Shown here: piece by piece, positions 32,596-40,474 of the stretch | Layout of the letters: every line of letters begins with the position of its first letter | Position numbering within the stretch: position 1 is the first letter of the stretch | Origin: Melaminivora sp032059585 | GTDB taxonomy: Bacteria; Pseudomonadota; Gammaproteobacteria; Burkholderiales; Burkholderiaceae_C | Length of the DNA: 64,000 nt | Reading direction: 5' to 3' | NCBI GenBank assembly: GCA_032059585.1 | Contig: DAMCAL010000002.1 | Location: 1-64,000, forward strand | Made by a program: the position numbers and the translations under genes | The notes under the pieces: model-generated | The model's database searches: none | What the model was told of the DNA's origin: nothing | What the model saw: only the letters and a program-made list of their open reading frames with translations

Positions 32596-33012
32596 ATGCA
32601 CACACCAGCACCCGACAGCACTCCCACGACCGCCGAGCGGCTGGAGGCCATGGAGTACTTCTTGGGGCAAGCGCTGCTGGCCATCGAAGCCGACAGCGCT
32701 GCGATGCGAGCGCAGCTCAACCGCCTGGAGGCGGTACTGCAGCGCTTGGTGCCGCAGGCCATCGAGGCGCCCACAGAGGAGGAGGACAACGACGCCTTCA
32801 CGCTCGACGGCCTCGCCCAGTGGATGCAAGCCTGCCTGAAGCACATGCGCACACACCAGTCGGTGACTGCCCGGCAAATGGTCGCAATTGGTCAGCTAGC
32901 CGATCGCGTAGTGGAGTTGGGAGCGACGTTGACAGAGGCATCGCCTCCTCCAATCGGGCCAGACGCGCAAGCTGCGCTGGATCAAGCGAGGCGCCGCCCT
33001 CCCACTGCGTAA
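32596..33012 (+). CDS. Small helical protein, paralogue of the 31858 protein
   Basis: 138 residues with a coiled N-terminal half (ERLEAMEYFLGQALLAIEAD) and a conserved-looking LDGLAQWMQACLKHMR, TARQMVAIGQLADRV. GAGAGGGA precedes the ATG. Its last ~70 codons overlap the minus-strand gene at 32798-33163. Function unknown. Confidence 0.5.
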   Translation: MHTPAPDSTPTTAERLEAMEYFLGQALLAIEADSAAMRAQLNRLEAVLQRLVPQAIEAPTEEEDNDAFTLDGLAQWMQACLKHMRTHQSVTARQMVAIGQLADRVVELGATLTEASPPPIGPDAQAALDQARRRPPTA

Positions 33013-33163
33013 GCAGTTCGTCGTGCACCGCGTACTGCGCGCGCAGTACTGTCTGCAGCGCCGGCAAGGTCGCCCCGAATTCCCGCGCCAGCGCATGGAG
33101 GTTGCAGCCGTTGAACGCGCGATACAGCCGGTCCACACAAGCGGAGCAGAGGCGATCAGCCAT
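32798..33163 (-). CDS. Hypothetical phage early protein with a Cys pair
   Basis: 121 residues: MADRLCSACVDRLYRAF, then LHALAREFGATLPALQTVL and LLTQWEGGASLDPAQLARL. AAGGAGG is ideally spaced before ATG 33163, and the start overlaps the Cro-like gene, so the N-terminus is well supported. The C-terminal ~45 residues may be read-through into the antisense gene at 32596. CxxC could bind a metal. Confidence 0.55.
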   Translation of the reverse strand: MADRLCSACVDRLYRAFNGCNLHALAREFGATLPALQTVLRAQYAVHDELLTQWEGGASLDPAQLARLARLEEAMPLSTSLPTPLRDRLADQLRPFAGQSPTGVCACASGRLASTGRGRRA

Positions 33164-33458
33164 GGGCGGCCTCCTTCGCTTCGGAATTGATAGCTGCCGG
33201 CGCTTGACTGACGGGCGCTGGAGGGGGATTAGGTTGCGATTCGGTCAGCTCAGGCCAGATCAGGTGCCAATCTTCAGGACGCAGGTCGCGGCGCGAGACA
33301 GTGCCCGTGGTGGCGCGTTCGATGGCCGCGCAATGTGCAGCATCTGGGGTTGTGCCGCGCGCGCGCCAGTTGCTGATCGTCGACTGGCCGACGCCAATGG
33401 CTGCAGCCAGCTTGCCAACGCCGCCGACAGTGCCAATGGCAGTCTCGAGAGGGTTCAT
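33156..33458 (-). CDS. Cro-like/YdaS-type repressor
   Basis: 100 residues. The HTH reads GGVGKLAAAIGVGQSTISNW-RARGTTPDAAHCAAIERAT (about 11-50), the DUF/YdaS antitoxin-type Cro fold, then a ERATTGTVSRRDLRPEDWH segment common to this family. It faces the CI gene across operators and would be the first leftward gene. The tail SQAPAAINSEA is encoded by a dispersed repeat. Confidence 0.8.
   Translation of the reverse strand: MNPLETAIGTVGGVGKLAAAIGVGQSTISNWRARGTTPDAAHCAAIERATTGTVSRRDLRPEDWHLIWPELTESQPNPPPAPVSQAPAAINSEAKEAAHG
33185..33223 (-). repeat. Dispersed short repeat, copy 4, inside the Cro-like gene
   Basis: TTGATAGCTGCCGGCGCTT then GGGCGCTGGAG; it supplies the C-terminal codons of the Cro-like protein. 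Confidence 0.6.
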
Positions 33459-33512
33459 GATCGTGATTCCTTTCACGATCGTGATATTAACTAAACCACC
33501 AACGTGATGCAA
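33455..33512. promoter_or_regulatory. cI/cro operator-promoter region
   Basis: A perfect 12-bp palindrome TCACGATCGTGA is at 33473-33484 and a one-mismatch copy TCATGATCGTGA at 33455-33466, overlapping the Cro start. A weaker copy TCACGGCTGTGA lies at 33526-33537. The leftward promoter reads TTGCAT (33512-33507), 17-bp spacer, TAATAT (33489-33484), so a repressor bound at 33473 would cover its -10 edge. The same operator recurs at 40475 and 40499. Confidence 0.7.
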
Positions 33513-34199
33513 TGCCCTGACACCATCACGGCTGTGAAAACAATCGCAGAACGAATGAAAGAGGCCCGGGAGCGTGCGGGCTTGACGCAGCCCGCCCTAG
33601 CGGAGCGCGCTGGTGTTTCCCAGGGGACTATTGGCAACGTCGAATCAGGGCTGCGGAAACGTCCCCGCGATCTGTTGACCATTGCGGCAGCACTCGGTGT
33701 CAGTCCGCGTTGGCTTGAGACTGGCGAGGGAGCCATGGCCGAGCCGAAGGCGACCATCCCCATCGACTTGGAAAACAACCCGGAGTACCCGGCCGTGCGC
33801 CGCGTCACCTTCAAGCTGTCCGCTGGGGCCAGCGGCTTCGGCATCGAGTACAGCGATGAGGAGGGGCCGCCCATCGTGTTTCGCCGCGATTGGTACGACC
33901 GCAACGGCTACCGGCCCGAAAAGCTGCTGGCTGTGCGCGTGTGCAACGGCAGCATGGAGCCCGGCCTGTACGACGGCGACACCGTGATCGTAAACACGGA
34001 CGTGGCCGACCCGGTGGACGGCGCCGTGTTTGCCGTGAATTACGAGGGCGAGATGGTGGTCAAGCGTCTGGTGCGCGACGCGGGGCAATGGTGGCTGTCG
34101 TCGGACAACCCGGACCAGCGCCGCTATCCGCGCAAGGTCTGCGATGAGCACTGCCAGCTCCTGGGGCGCATCGTGCACAAGCAGAGCGAGAGGATATGA
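33507..34199 (+). CDS. CI-type repressor with S24 (LexA-like) peptidase domain
   Basis: About 230 residues. HTH_3 at roughly 23-50 (LTQPALAERAGVSQGTIGNV), a linker, then a LexA-like C-domain: self-cleavage Ala-Gly near 106, nucleophile Ser in NGSMEPG (about 149) and Lys in VVKRL (about 186). It would keep the prophage silent and be inactivated by RecA during SOS. No SD precedes the ATG at 33507, so translation may be near-leaderless; GTG 33504 or 33534 are alternatives. Confidence 0.9.
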   Translation: MQCPDTITAVKTIAERMKEARERAGLTQPALAERAGVSQGTIGNVESGLRKRPRDLLTIAAALGVSPRWLETGEGAMAEPKATIPIDLENNPEYPAVRRVTFKLSAGASGFGIEYSDEEGPPIVFRRDWYDRNGYRPEKLLAVRVCNGSMEPGLYDGDTVIVNTDVADPVDGAVFAVNYEGEMVVKRLVRDAGQWWLSSDNPDQRRYPRKVCDEHCQLLGRIVHKQSERI

Positions 34200-34453
34200 G
34201 CGACAACAGCGATACCAACGTGGTAGCCACCAGTGCTCTGCTTGGAGGCGTCGCGACACTCATACAGGAGCTAGTAGCTAGCGGCGCCATCAACGCTGAA
34301 CGGCTGACTACGCGGCTGCAGGACTTCGTCGCGCAGGAATCCGTAAAGGAAGAACCGGAGCCAGAGCGCGAGATCATTCACAGAATCATCACGACGCTGA
34401 TTGCAGGCATTAAGCTCGGCCAGCAGGAGCGCCAAGACCATGACGCCCACTGA
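34196..34453 (+). CDS. Small protein co-translated with CI
   Basis: 85 residues (MSDNSDTNVVATSALLGGV). ATGA overlap with the CI stop indicates coupling. Mildly hydrophobic N-terminal part and acidic middle (ESVKEEPEPEREI). Expressed in the lysogen with CI. Function unknown. Confidence 0.6.
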   Translation: MSDNSDTNVVATSALLGGVATLIQELVASGAINAERLTTRLQDFVAQESVKEEPEPEREIIHRIITTLIAGIKLGQQERQDHDAH

Positions 34454-34895
34454 GAACAAAGTGCTGGCTTTCCCAAGATTGCGCGGTTCCGGAGAGCCAC
34501 CCGATAATGACAGCATGACCTCCGTTACCCGCGAAGAGCTGGATGCCAAGCTTGACGCCCTGCGCAGCGATATGCACGCAGGCAACGCGGACTTGCGCTC
34601 AGAATTCCATGCAATGCGCGCAGACGTGGCGAACACCAGAGCCGCCATGGCGCAGGAGTTGGCTGGCGTTGCTACCGTAGTGGGCGAGTTGAAGGGCTCG
34701 CTCGACGGAGTCAAGACAGGACTGACCACTGTGCAGTGGCTCGTCGGGGCGTTGCTGGGGGCGGCGGCTCTCTACGTCGGGATTGCGCAGTTCGTGACGC
34801 CGCCGCAGACGCCGGCTGCAGCTCAGCCACCCATCATCATCAACGTGCCGGCCGCAGCCGCGCAACCTTCGCCCCAGCCCGCACCGCAGCAATGA
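34440..34895 (+). CDS. Coiled-coil membrane-anchored protein
   Basis: 151 residues: an N-terminal coiled coil (REELDAKLDALRSDMHAGNA and on, about 35-100), one membrane segment (WLVGALLGAAALYVGIAQFV) and a Pro/Gln/Ala C-tail. AGGAG precedes ATG 34440, which lies inside the preceding gene. This architecture, expressed from the repressor operon, suits a superinfection-exclusion role, which is inference only. Confidence 0.65.
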   Translation: MTPTENKVLAFPRLRGSGEPPDNDSMTSVTREELDAKLDALRSDMHAGNADLRSEFHAMRADVANTRAAMAQELAGVATVVGELKGSLDGVKTGLTTVQWLVGALLGAAALYVGIAQFVTPPQTPAAAQPPIIINVPAAAAQPSPQPAPQQ

Positions 34896-35010
34896 TCGCG
34901 GCTGCGGTCTTGTGCCTGGTTGCCGGCATCAGCGACAGCACCCCTCCTGCACCCTGCCAGGCACACGCCCTGGCAGAGAAGCACCATCGCCCCACCAAAG
35001 AAAGAGTCAC

Positions 35011-35961
35011 GTGAAAATAAGTCGGCCGAGCATGCGATGGATTTGGGCTTCAGCCCTGTGTTTCTCGGGCGGCATGACCTCAGTCGCCCACGCCCAAGCA
35101 CTAAACATTAGCGCCGCTCAAGTAAACATTCCTTGCAATGGCGGCTCTAACGGCGCAGCTGCGGTTGCTGTGTCCGGCGGGAGTGGGCCATACCACTTTT
35201 CATGGATACCGAACGTCAGCAGCACAGCTACGGCCATCGGCTTGTCCGCAGGCTCTTACAGGGTTGACATCACGGACTCGACCGCGCCCACTCCTCTGAC
35301 GGCAGCCCGCATCTTCACCCTTACGCAGCCACCAGCAATCGTCGTATCGGGCAGCCAAACCAACGTCACGGCCAACGGCGCGGCCGACGGCAGCGCGACC
35401 GCTACGCCCCAGGGCGGTGTTGCGGGCTACACCTATGCATGGGCGCCGTCTGGCGGCACGGGAGCCACCGCCACTGGCCTGACTGCCGGCACCTACACCG
35501 TCACCGTCACGGATGCGAACAATTGCGCAGCAGCCCACTCCTTCACCATCACGGAACCGGCAGCCGTTCCGCCCGTGGCCCAGGCCGACTCCTACTCAAC
35601 GCCGGTCAACACCGCGCTGCTCGTTCCTGCGCCTGGCGTGCTGGTCAATGACAGTTCACCATCGGGCCTGCCGCTAGGCGTAGTACTTGCCGCTGGGCCT
35701 GCACATGGCAGTATTACTCTCTACGGCGATGGCGCCTTCACGTATACCCCTAATGCCAACTACGCGGGAACGGACAGCTTTAGCTATGTAGCCTCCGCTG
35801 GAGCTGCGTCTGCGGCGCCCGCCATGGTCAACATCACAGTGTCGGCCGCTACGCCAGCCAGCACGACCAGCATTCCGACGTTGTCGGAGTGGGGCCTGAT
35901 CGGACTCTCCTCGCTGGTTGGGCTGTTCGCGCTCGGACGAGTTCGCCGCCGGGCTGAATGA
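35011..35961 (+). CDS. Surface protein with SprB-type repeats and IPTL-CTERM signal
   Basis: 316 residues from GTG 35011. A signal peptide (MKISRPSMRWIWASALCFSG to AHAQA) is followed by two SprB-like repeats (CNGGSNGAAAVAVSGGSGPY; GTYTVTVTDANNC), a cadherin/VCBS-like domain (YTPNANYAGTDSFSYVASAG) and the C-terminal sorting signal IPTLSEWGLIGLSSLVG, ALGRVRRR. IPTL-CTERM proteins are anchored and processed by host machinery. It is probably an adhesin-like conversion protein. A second IPTL protein lies at 38924. Confidence 0.85.
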   Translation: MKISRPSMRWIWASALCFSGGMTSVAHAQALNISAAQVNIPCNGGSNGAAAVAVSGGSGPYHFSWIPNVSSTATAIGLSAGSYRVDITDSTAPTPLTAARIFTLTQPPAIVVSGSQTNVTANGAADGSATATPQGGVAGYTYAWAPSGGTGATATGLTAGTYTVTVTDANNCAAAHSFTITEPAAVPPVAQADSYSTPVNTALLVPAPGVLVNDSSPSGLPLGVVLAAGPAHGSITLYGDGAFTYTPNANYAGTDSFSYVASAGAASAAPAMVNITVSAATPASTTSIPTLSEWGLIGLSSLVGLFALGRVRRRAE

Positions 35962-36009
35962 GATAGTTGCTGCTCTGGTGTGACCACCGGAGCAGGCCAT
36001 ACTTCCTGG

Positions 36010-36897
36010 ATGACCAAGAAGAGGAAAAAGAGCGCCCGCGCATCAGCTCGCGGGCCTGCAACCGGCGTCGCAACCAGCATCCGCCGCACTATCGTCTCGC
36101 TGTTCGTTGCCGGTATCGCCGCGATCCAGCTCAGCAGCTGTGGCACCTCAACACCACCCACACCGCCGGCGGCATCCGCGCCCTCTTCCACGCCGGCGGC
36201 ACCCGCTGGCCAGCTGGTGGCCACCTCGTTCAAGGACTGCCCACAGTTCTTCCCAGGGCGCAAGCCGCCCTTGGTGCCCGCCGCACCAAAGCTACGCGAG
36301 CTGTGCTACGACAGCTTCGCGATCCTGCACAGCGGCAGCACCAAGACGCCGGTGTTCGTGGCCCAGCGCCTGAATCGCCAGCTGCTGCAGCAAGGCCAAG
36401 GCCTCAAGCGCACGGACAAGTTCTTCGCCGACGCGCGACTGCCCGCGGCCGAGCGCGCGGAGCTGAGCGACTACAAGGGATCAGGCTACTCGCGCGGCCA
36501 CCTGGCGCCAGCCGGAGATATGCCGAACACCACGGCCATGGCGCAGTCGTTCAGCCTGGCCAACATGGTCCCGCAGGACCAGAAGCACAACTCGGGACCG
36601 TGGGCAAAGATCGAGGCAGACACACGGGCCTACGTGATGCGCGCGAAGGGCGACGTCTACGTCATCACGGGGCCGGTGTTCGAGCCTGGCGCGCAGCGGA
36701 TCGGTGCGGGCGGTGTGGCTGTGCCATCGCACCTGTTCAAGCTGGTCTATGACGCCGAGACGGGGCGCTCGTGGGCGCACTGGCAACAGAACTCGGCAGG
36801 CGCGAAGGTGGGCAGGCCGATCAGCTACGGAGAGCTGGAGCAACGGGCGGGCATGGCGCTGCTACCGCCCAGCGAAGCGATCGATGCACAGCGTTGA
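36010..36897 (+). CDS. DNA/RNA non-specific endonuclease, lipoprotein form
   Basis: About 295 residues. After KKRKK and a hydrophobic stretch, the lipobox LSSC predicts a lipidated Cys, then a Pro/Ala linker. The NUC (beta-beta-alpha metal) domain has SRGHLAPAGDM, where the usual D-R-G-H is S-R-G-H, and QDQKHNSGPWAKIE with the metal-binding Asn. Secreted nucleases of this family degrade DNA and RNA. Periplasmic anchoring could block incoming phage DNA. ATG 36010 and GTG 35980 are both possible starts. Confidence 0.8.
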   Translation: MTKKRKKSARASARGPATGVATSIRRTIVSLFVAGIAAIQLSSCGTSTPPTPPAASAPSSTPAAPAGQLVATSFKDCPQFFPGRKPPLVPAAPKLRELCYDSFAILHSGSTKTPVFVAQRLNRQLLQQGQGLKRTDKFFADARLPAAERAELSDYKGSGYSRGHLAPAGDMPNTTAMAQSFSLANMVPQDQKHNSGPWAKIEADTRAYVMRAKGDVYVITGPVFEPGAQRIGAGGVAVPSHLFKLVYDAETGRSWAHWQQNSAGAKVGRPISYGELEQRAGMALLPPSEAIDAQR

Positions 36898-36980
36898 ACT
36901 GGTAGCGCGGCGGGAGTGGCGAACGGGCAACAAAGCAGAAAAACTGCGGAAATAGGGCTTCGCAGGGCGCGCCATGCCTC

Positions 36981-37012
36981 AAAATTGACGTATTGATCAA
37001 TTCGTCAATTTT
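36981..37012. promoter_or_regulatory. 32-bp palindrome upstream of the XRE-ImmA/IrrE gene
   Basis: AAAATTGACG and CGTCAATTTT are perfect 10-bp arms around TATTGATCAATT, itself nearly palindromic. A TTGACG -35 lies in the left arm. It ends 15 bp before the GTG start of the XRE protein, ideal for autorepression. Confidence 0.7.
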
Positions 37013-37027
37013 TAAGACAATGCTGCC

Positions 37028-38176
37028 GTGGACCTCGATCTCACACAATTCAAAACCCCTGGTCAACTTGTAGATGCCCTACTCAAGCAGCGCGCATGGA
37101 CTAACAAGGTCCTGGCCATCGCGCTGGAAATTGACGAGGCAACCGTCACTCGTCTGATCTCCTCCAAACTGGCGATGTCTGCGGACAGAGCTGTCGCCTT
37201 GGAAGAGGTTTTTGGCGTGCACGCCGAGCACTTTCTTGCGCTGCAGAAATCCTACGAGTTGGCGCAAGCACGGATCGCTGCTAGACCGGATCCACGCCGA
37301 GCAGTGAGGGCTAATGTCTTTGGTGGGCTGCCAGTTGCCGAGCTCTTGCGCCGTGGTTGGCTCAAGCACATCGAGAATCCAAAGGATGTGTCGCAGGTAG
37401 AGGTCGCGTTGGCCGGATTTTTTGGTGTCTCTTCAGTCAGCGATATTCAAGCGCTACCGCATGCAGCCAAGAAGACGGACGCAAACTTTGCTCCATCTCT
37501 TGCACAGTTGGCTTGGATACATAGGGTGCGGCAGATTGCTGAGGACACCCTAGTCCCGAAGTACACGCCGTTCGCGTTCAAAGGCCTTCTCGAAAAACTC
37601 AAGCCATTGATGTCCGCCGCTGAAGAAACTCGGCGTGTGCCTCGTCTCCTAATGGAGGCCGGAATCAGATTTGTTGTTGTCGAATCACTTCCAAGCGCAA
37701 AAATTGATGGAGTCTGCTTTTGGCTTGACGAAAGCAGCCCAGTGATTGGGATGTCTCTGCGATTTGACCGAATTGATAATTTCTGGTTCGTATTACGACA
37801 TGAACTTGAACACGTAAAAAACCGCGATGGTCTTGAGTTCCCTCTCCTGGATGCTGAATTAGAGGGCGAGAAGGCGGGAAGTAGCGAAGACTTGCCAGAG
37901 ATCGAAAGGCTTGCAAACCTTGCGGCCGCAGAATTTGGTGTACCAGCAAAAATGATGGACGCTTTTATCGCACGCAAGGCCCCATTCTTTGCTGAGCGTG
38001 ACGTTCTCGGTTTTGCAAAAACGCTAGGCGTCCATCCTGGTATCGTTGCAGGGAAAATTCAGCACCATACAAAGCGCTATGAACTTTTTAGGGCACACCT
38101 TGTGAAGGTTCGCCACTTCGTTGCGCCAAGCGCAATTGTGGACGGGTGGGGCGATATTGCCCCGATTGGTGAGTAA
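37028..38176 (+). CDS. XRE regulator fused to ImmA/IrrE metallopeptidase
   Basis: 382 residues. The N-terminus is a short HTH (TNKVLAIALEIDEATVTRLI, about 25-44) of the HigA kind. The C-terminal half is an ImmA/IrrE domain with the zinc motif HELEH (258-262) in FVLRHELEHVKN and a downstream Glu-rich helix (LANLAAAEFGVP). Such proteins cleave repressors or act as antitoxins. The gene is clearly more A/T-rich than its neighbours, consistent with recent acquisition. It is followed after 10 bp by the 160-residue gene. Confidence 0.85.
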   Translation: MDLDLTQFKTPGQLVDALLKQRAWTNKVLAIALEIDEATVTRLISSKLAMSADRAVALEEVFGVHAEHFLALQKSYELAQARIAARPDPRRAVRANVFGGLPVAELLRRGWLKHIENPKDVSQVEVALAGFFGVSSVSDIQALPHAAKKTDANFAPSLAQLAWIHRVRQIAEDTLVPKYTPFAFKGLLEKLKPLMSAAEETRRVPRLLMEAGIRFVVVESLPSAKIDGVCFWLDESSPVIGMSLRFDRIDNFWFVLRHELEHVKNRDGLEFPLLDAELEGEKAGSSEDLPEIERLANLAAAEFGVPAKMMDAFIARKAPFFAERDVLGFAKTLGVHPGIVAGKIQHHTKRYELFRAHLVKVRHFVAPSAIVDGWGDIAPIGE

Positions 38177-38186
38177 GAGGGTATTT

Positions 38187-38669
38187 ATGACTACGCAAGC
38201 ACAGCACAAGCAGCGTCTGATCCGTCTTTATAAAGAAGAGACGGGCGCAACAGAGGTCGATATGTACGAGGTTGCCAAGTTTGCTGCTGGACGCGGCTGG
38301 AAACTGCCAAAACCGAAGTCGCCATTGGAAATACTGGCGAAAGAATTTGCACAAGCTGCACGGACTGAGGTCCGTAAAGACGAAAAGACAGGTCGCCCAT
38401 ATCGAGCCAACCATGCACTTTTGTACGTGAAGGATGGCTCACAAATGTCCTTGTGGATAGACATTGACGAGGCCCCTCGCCACAAGATACTCAAGTCGCT
38501 CATTCATCGGCGCGAGCAAATGGTTGGCGATGGCGTCCAATTGTCGCTGGATGCCGACCACTGGAACAGTGTGAACCCCGACCAGCCAGCTATTGAGATT
38601 CCCATGGACTTCACTCTGGACGTCGAGTGGCGCAAAAATGGTCCCGAAGCAGATCTTCAGGCCGCCTAA
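38187..38669 (+). CDS. Partner protein of the XRE-ImmA/IrrE gene
   Basis: 160 residues (MTTQAQHKQRLIRLYKEETG), no signal or membrane segment, with NHALLYVKDGSQMSLWIDID and PRHKILKSLIHRREQMVGDG. AAGAGGG precedes the ATG. It shares the low GC of the gene before it and ends at a terminator, so the two form one module. The pair recalls two-gene toxin-antitoxin or defence modules of the RosmerTA kind, but I could not verify homology. Confidence 0.7.
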   Translation: MTTQAQHKQRLIRLYKEETGATEVDMYEVAKFAAGRGWKLPKPKSPLEILAKEFAQAARTEVRKDEKTGRPYRANHALLYVKDGSQMSLWIDIDEAPRHKILKSLIHRREQMVGDGVQLSLDADHWNSVNPDQPAIEIPMDFTLDVEWRKNGPEADLQAA

Positions 38670-38694
38670 TCTCACAATCCCGCCCCGTGCCACA

Positions 38695-38720
38695 AAGCCC
38701 GCCCCGAGCGGGCTTTTTTC
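38695..38720 (+). terminator. Terminator after the XRE-ImmA/IrrE module
   Basis: AAGCCCGC / GCGGGCTT stem with CCCGA loop and TTTTTTC tail. Near-identical to the one at 38795-38820. Confidence 0.85.
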
Positions 38721-38794
38721 ACGCCTCCACGGGCAGCGCTAAACACCTCCACCGCCAGCAACCGCAACAGCCCCTTCGCGTCCTCGACCATTCC

Positions 38795-38820
38795 AAGCCC
38801 GCCCCGAGCGGGCTTTTTTT
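38795..38820 (+). terminator. Second copy of the same terminator, before the IPTL-CTERM gene
   Basis: Same stem, loop and T-run as 38695-38720, 100 bp downstream. Together they insulate the next gene from read-through. Confidence 0.8.
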
Positions 38821-38923
38821 CGCCTCTACGGCCCGGCAGCGATACCTCCCCCGGGGAATCACTCTAGCGGCCCGGATCTTCCGCCAGTACTATCGCGGCC
38901 CAAATCTAATAGGAGCGAGGGGT

Positions 38924-39553
38924 ATGCACAAAAAAATGGCAAAACTGGTTGGCGCGCTAGCGCTGTTCGCGAGCGCCGCCGCTTATGCGCTACCAACGAC
39001 ATACACCTATTCCCTGGGCGGCGTCTCCGGCACCGTCAACGGCGTAGCATTTGGTCCAGCAGCGCTGTCCATCGTCGTCAGGGGAGACAGCGACACCGTC
39101 TCCAATCGAGCCTTCATTTATGGCACTGGCCCGTGTATCACCGGCACCACGGCCACGCTATCAATCAATGGCGCAGCGCCTGCGAGCTTCACCACCCCGA
39201 TGACACTGTGCGTCAGCAGCGCAGGGATGTTCGCAGGCATTTATGGCCCAGGTGGCGAAGATCTCCTGCATTTCGACGGCGTACTGGCAGGCCTTGATCT
39301 GAAGACGCCTGTCGGCCCATTGACCATGACGGGGTCTCAGATTCATACGCTGAACGGATCTCCACATGGCACATCCCTAGGCCCCTTTGCCATCACGAAC
39401 ATTGTCTCCCCTCCGGTCGCAGCATCGTTGACCGTCAGCCGCGCGCCGGCACCGGCCCCAGCCAGCATCCCTACGCTCTCCGAGTGGGGCTTGATCGGCC
39501 TGTCCTCGCTATTGGCCATGTTCGGGTTTACGCGGATGCGGCGTAAAGGTTGA
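38924..39553 (+). CDS. Secreted protein with IPTL-CTERM sorting signal
   Basis: 209 residues. A signal peptide (MHKKMAKLVGALALFASAAA) with cleavage near AYA-LP, a beta-rich Gly/Thr/Ser body (TYSLGGVSGTVNGVAFGP; TLCVSSAGMFAGIYGPGG), a Pro/Ala linker and the C-terminal IPTLSEWGLIGLSSLLA, GFTRMRRK. GGAGCGAGGGG is a strong RBS. It stands alone between terminators, a classic phage moron. The body family is unknown. Confidence 0.8.
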   Translation: MHKKMAKLVGALALFASAAAYALPTTYTYSLGGVSGTVNGVAFGPAALSIVVRGDSDTVSNRAFIYGTGPCITGTTATLSINGAAPASFTTPMTLCVSSAGMFAGIYGPGGEDLLHFDGVLAGLDLKTPVGPLTMTGSQIHTLNGSPHGTSLGPFAITNIVSPPVAASLTVSRAPAPAPASIPTLSEWGLIGLSSLLAMFGFTRMRRKG

Positions 39554-39569
39554 ACACCTGCAAGGATAG

Positions 39570-39591
39570 GCCCGCCTCAAGCGGGCTTTTT
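39570..39591 (+). terminator. Terminator after the second IPTL-CTERM gene
   Basis: GCCCGC / GCGGGC stem, CTCAA loop and a TTTTTC tail, 17 bp after the stop codon. Confidence 0.8.
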
Positions 39592-39797
39592 CATGAGTGC
39601 ACCGCTGCCGCTCAGCATTCGGTGCGGCGCACAAAGCCGCTCATCCAGGCGGTTTTTTGCCTCTGCCCGCCTGATATGGCATGTATAGGCAGTAGCTCAC
39701 CTTGGACTTAACCTCCACATAGCACCCGTACGGGCCGGCCTTGTCGCATCTGCCCTTCATGCCAAAATTCCAATCACAGCAGAGAGGAGACGTCCTT

Positions 39798-40388
39798 ATG
39801 AAACTTCTGGTCGCTGGCATCCTGGTACTCCTCACAACCTCCCCCGCCCACGCCATCAACAAATGCACAGGCTCTGACGGCAAAATCGTCTACCAGGATG
39901 CGCCCTGCGCTGGCAAAGGGGAAGCGATCACGGTGCGGCCAGCGAGTGGATCCGGCGACGCGACCGCGGCGGCGGACGCACAGGGAAGGATCGATGCGAT
40001 GCGCGCGGACAACGAAATGGCGGCTGCCATTCGGGAAAAGCGGCCAATGGTGGGGATGACAGTCAAGCAGCTCAACGAAGCCATGGGCCTGGCCACGCTT
40101 GTGAACACTGACATGAGTACAGGTACCATGCGTGAACAAGCAATTTTTGAGCGGCCAAACGAGACTTGGTACGTTTACACCCGCAATGGCCGTGTGGAAT
40201 CCTTCCAACACCGCCCAGGCCAGGCAGTCGGCCACGGCGGGCGCCAGCAGCGAAATGGCAAGACGGGTCCATGCCCCAGCACGCACGAGATCAACAACGC
40301 TATCACGTCAGCAACCAGCATTTCATTGACACCACAGGAGCGTGAGGCGCGGTGGAAGGTCATTCGCGAGATGCAAGCCTGTCGTTGA
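39798..40388 (+). CDS. Periplasmic DUF4124-type protein
   Basis: 196 residues. A signal peptide (MKLLVAGILVLLTTSPAHA) leads into INKCTGSDGKIVYQDAPCAG, the DUF4124 signature, followed by a charged helical region and PTLVNTD-like beta residues. AGAGGAGA precedes the ATG. It has its own terminator downstream, so it is another independent moron. Role in the envelope is unknown. Confidence 0.75.
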   Translation: MKLLVAGILVLLTTSPAHAINKCTGSDGKIVYQDAPCAGKGEAITVRPASGSGDATAAADAQGRIDAMRADNEMAAAIREKRPMVGMTVKQLNEAMGLATLVNTDMSTGTMREQAIFERPNETWYVYTRNGRVESFQHRPGQAVGHGGRQQRNGKTGPCPSTHEINNAITSATSISLTPQEREARWKVIREMQACR

Positions 40389-40408
40389 CACAACCAGACC
40401 CGTGCCAG

Positions 40409-40431
40409 CCCGCCCCGTGCGGGTTTTTTTT
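40409..40431 (+). terminator. Terminator after the DUF4124 gene
   Basis: CCCGC / GCGGG stem with CCCGT loop and eight Ts, 20 bp past the stop codon. Confidence 0.85.
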
Positions 40432-40474
40432 CGTCCGCCAGGACGGCAAAACAGAAAGCCCGAAAAGGTATTCT

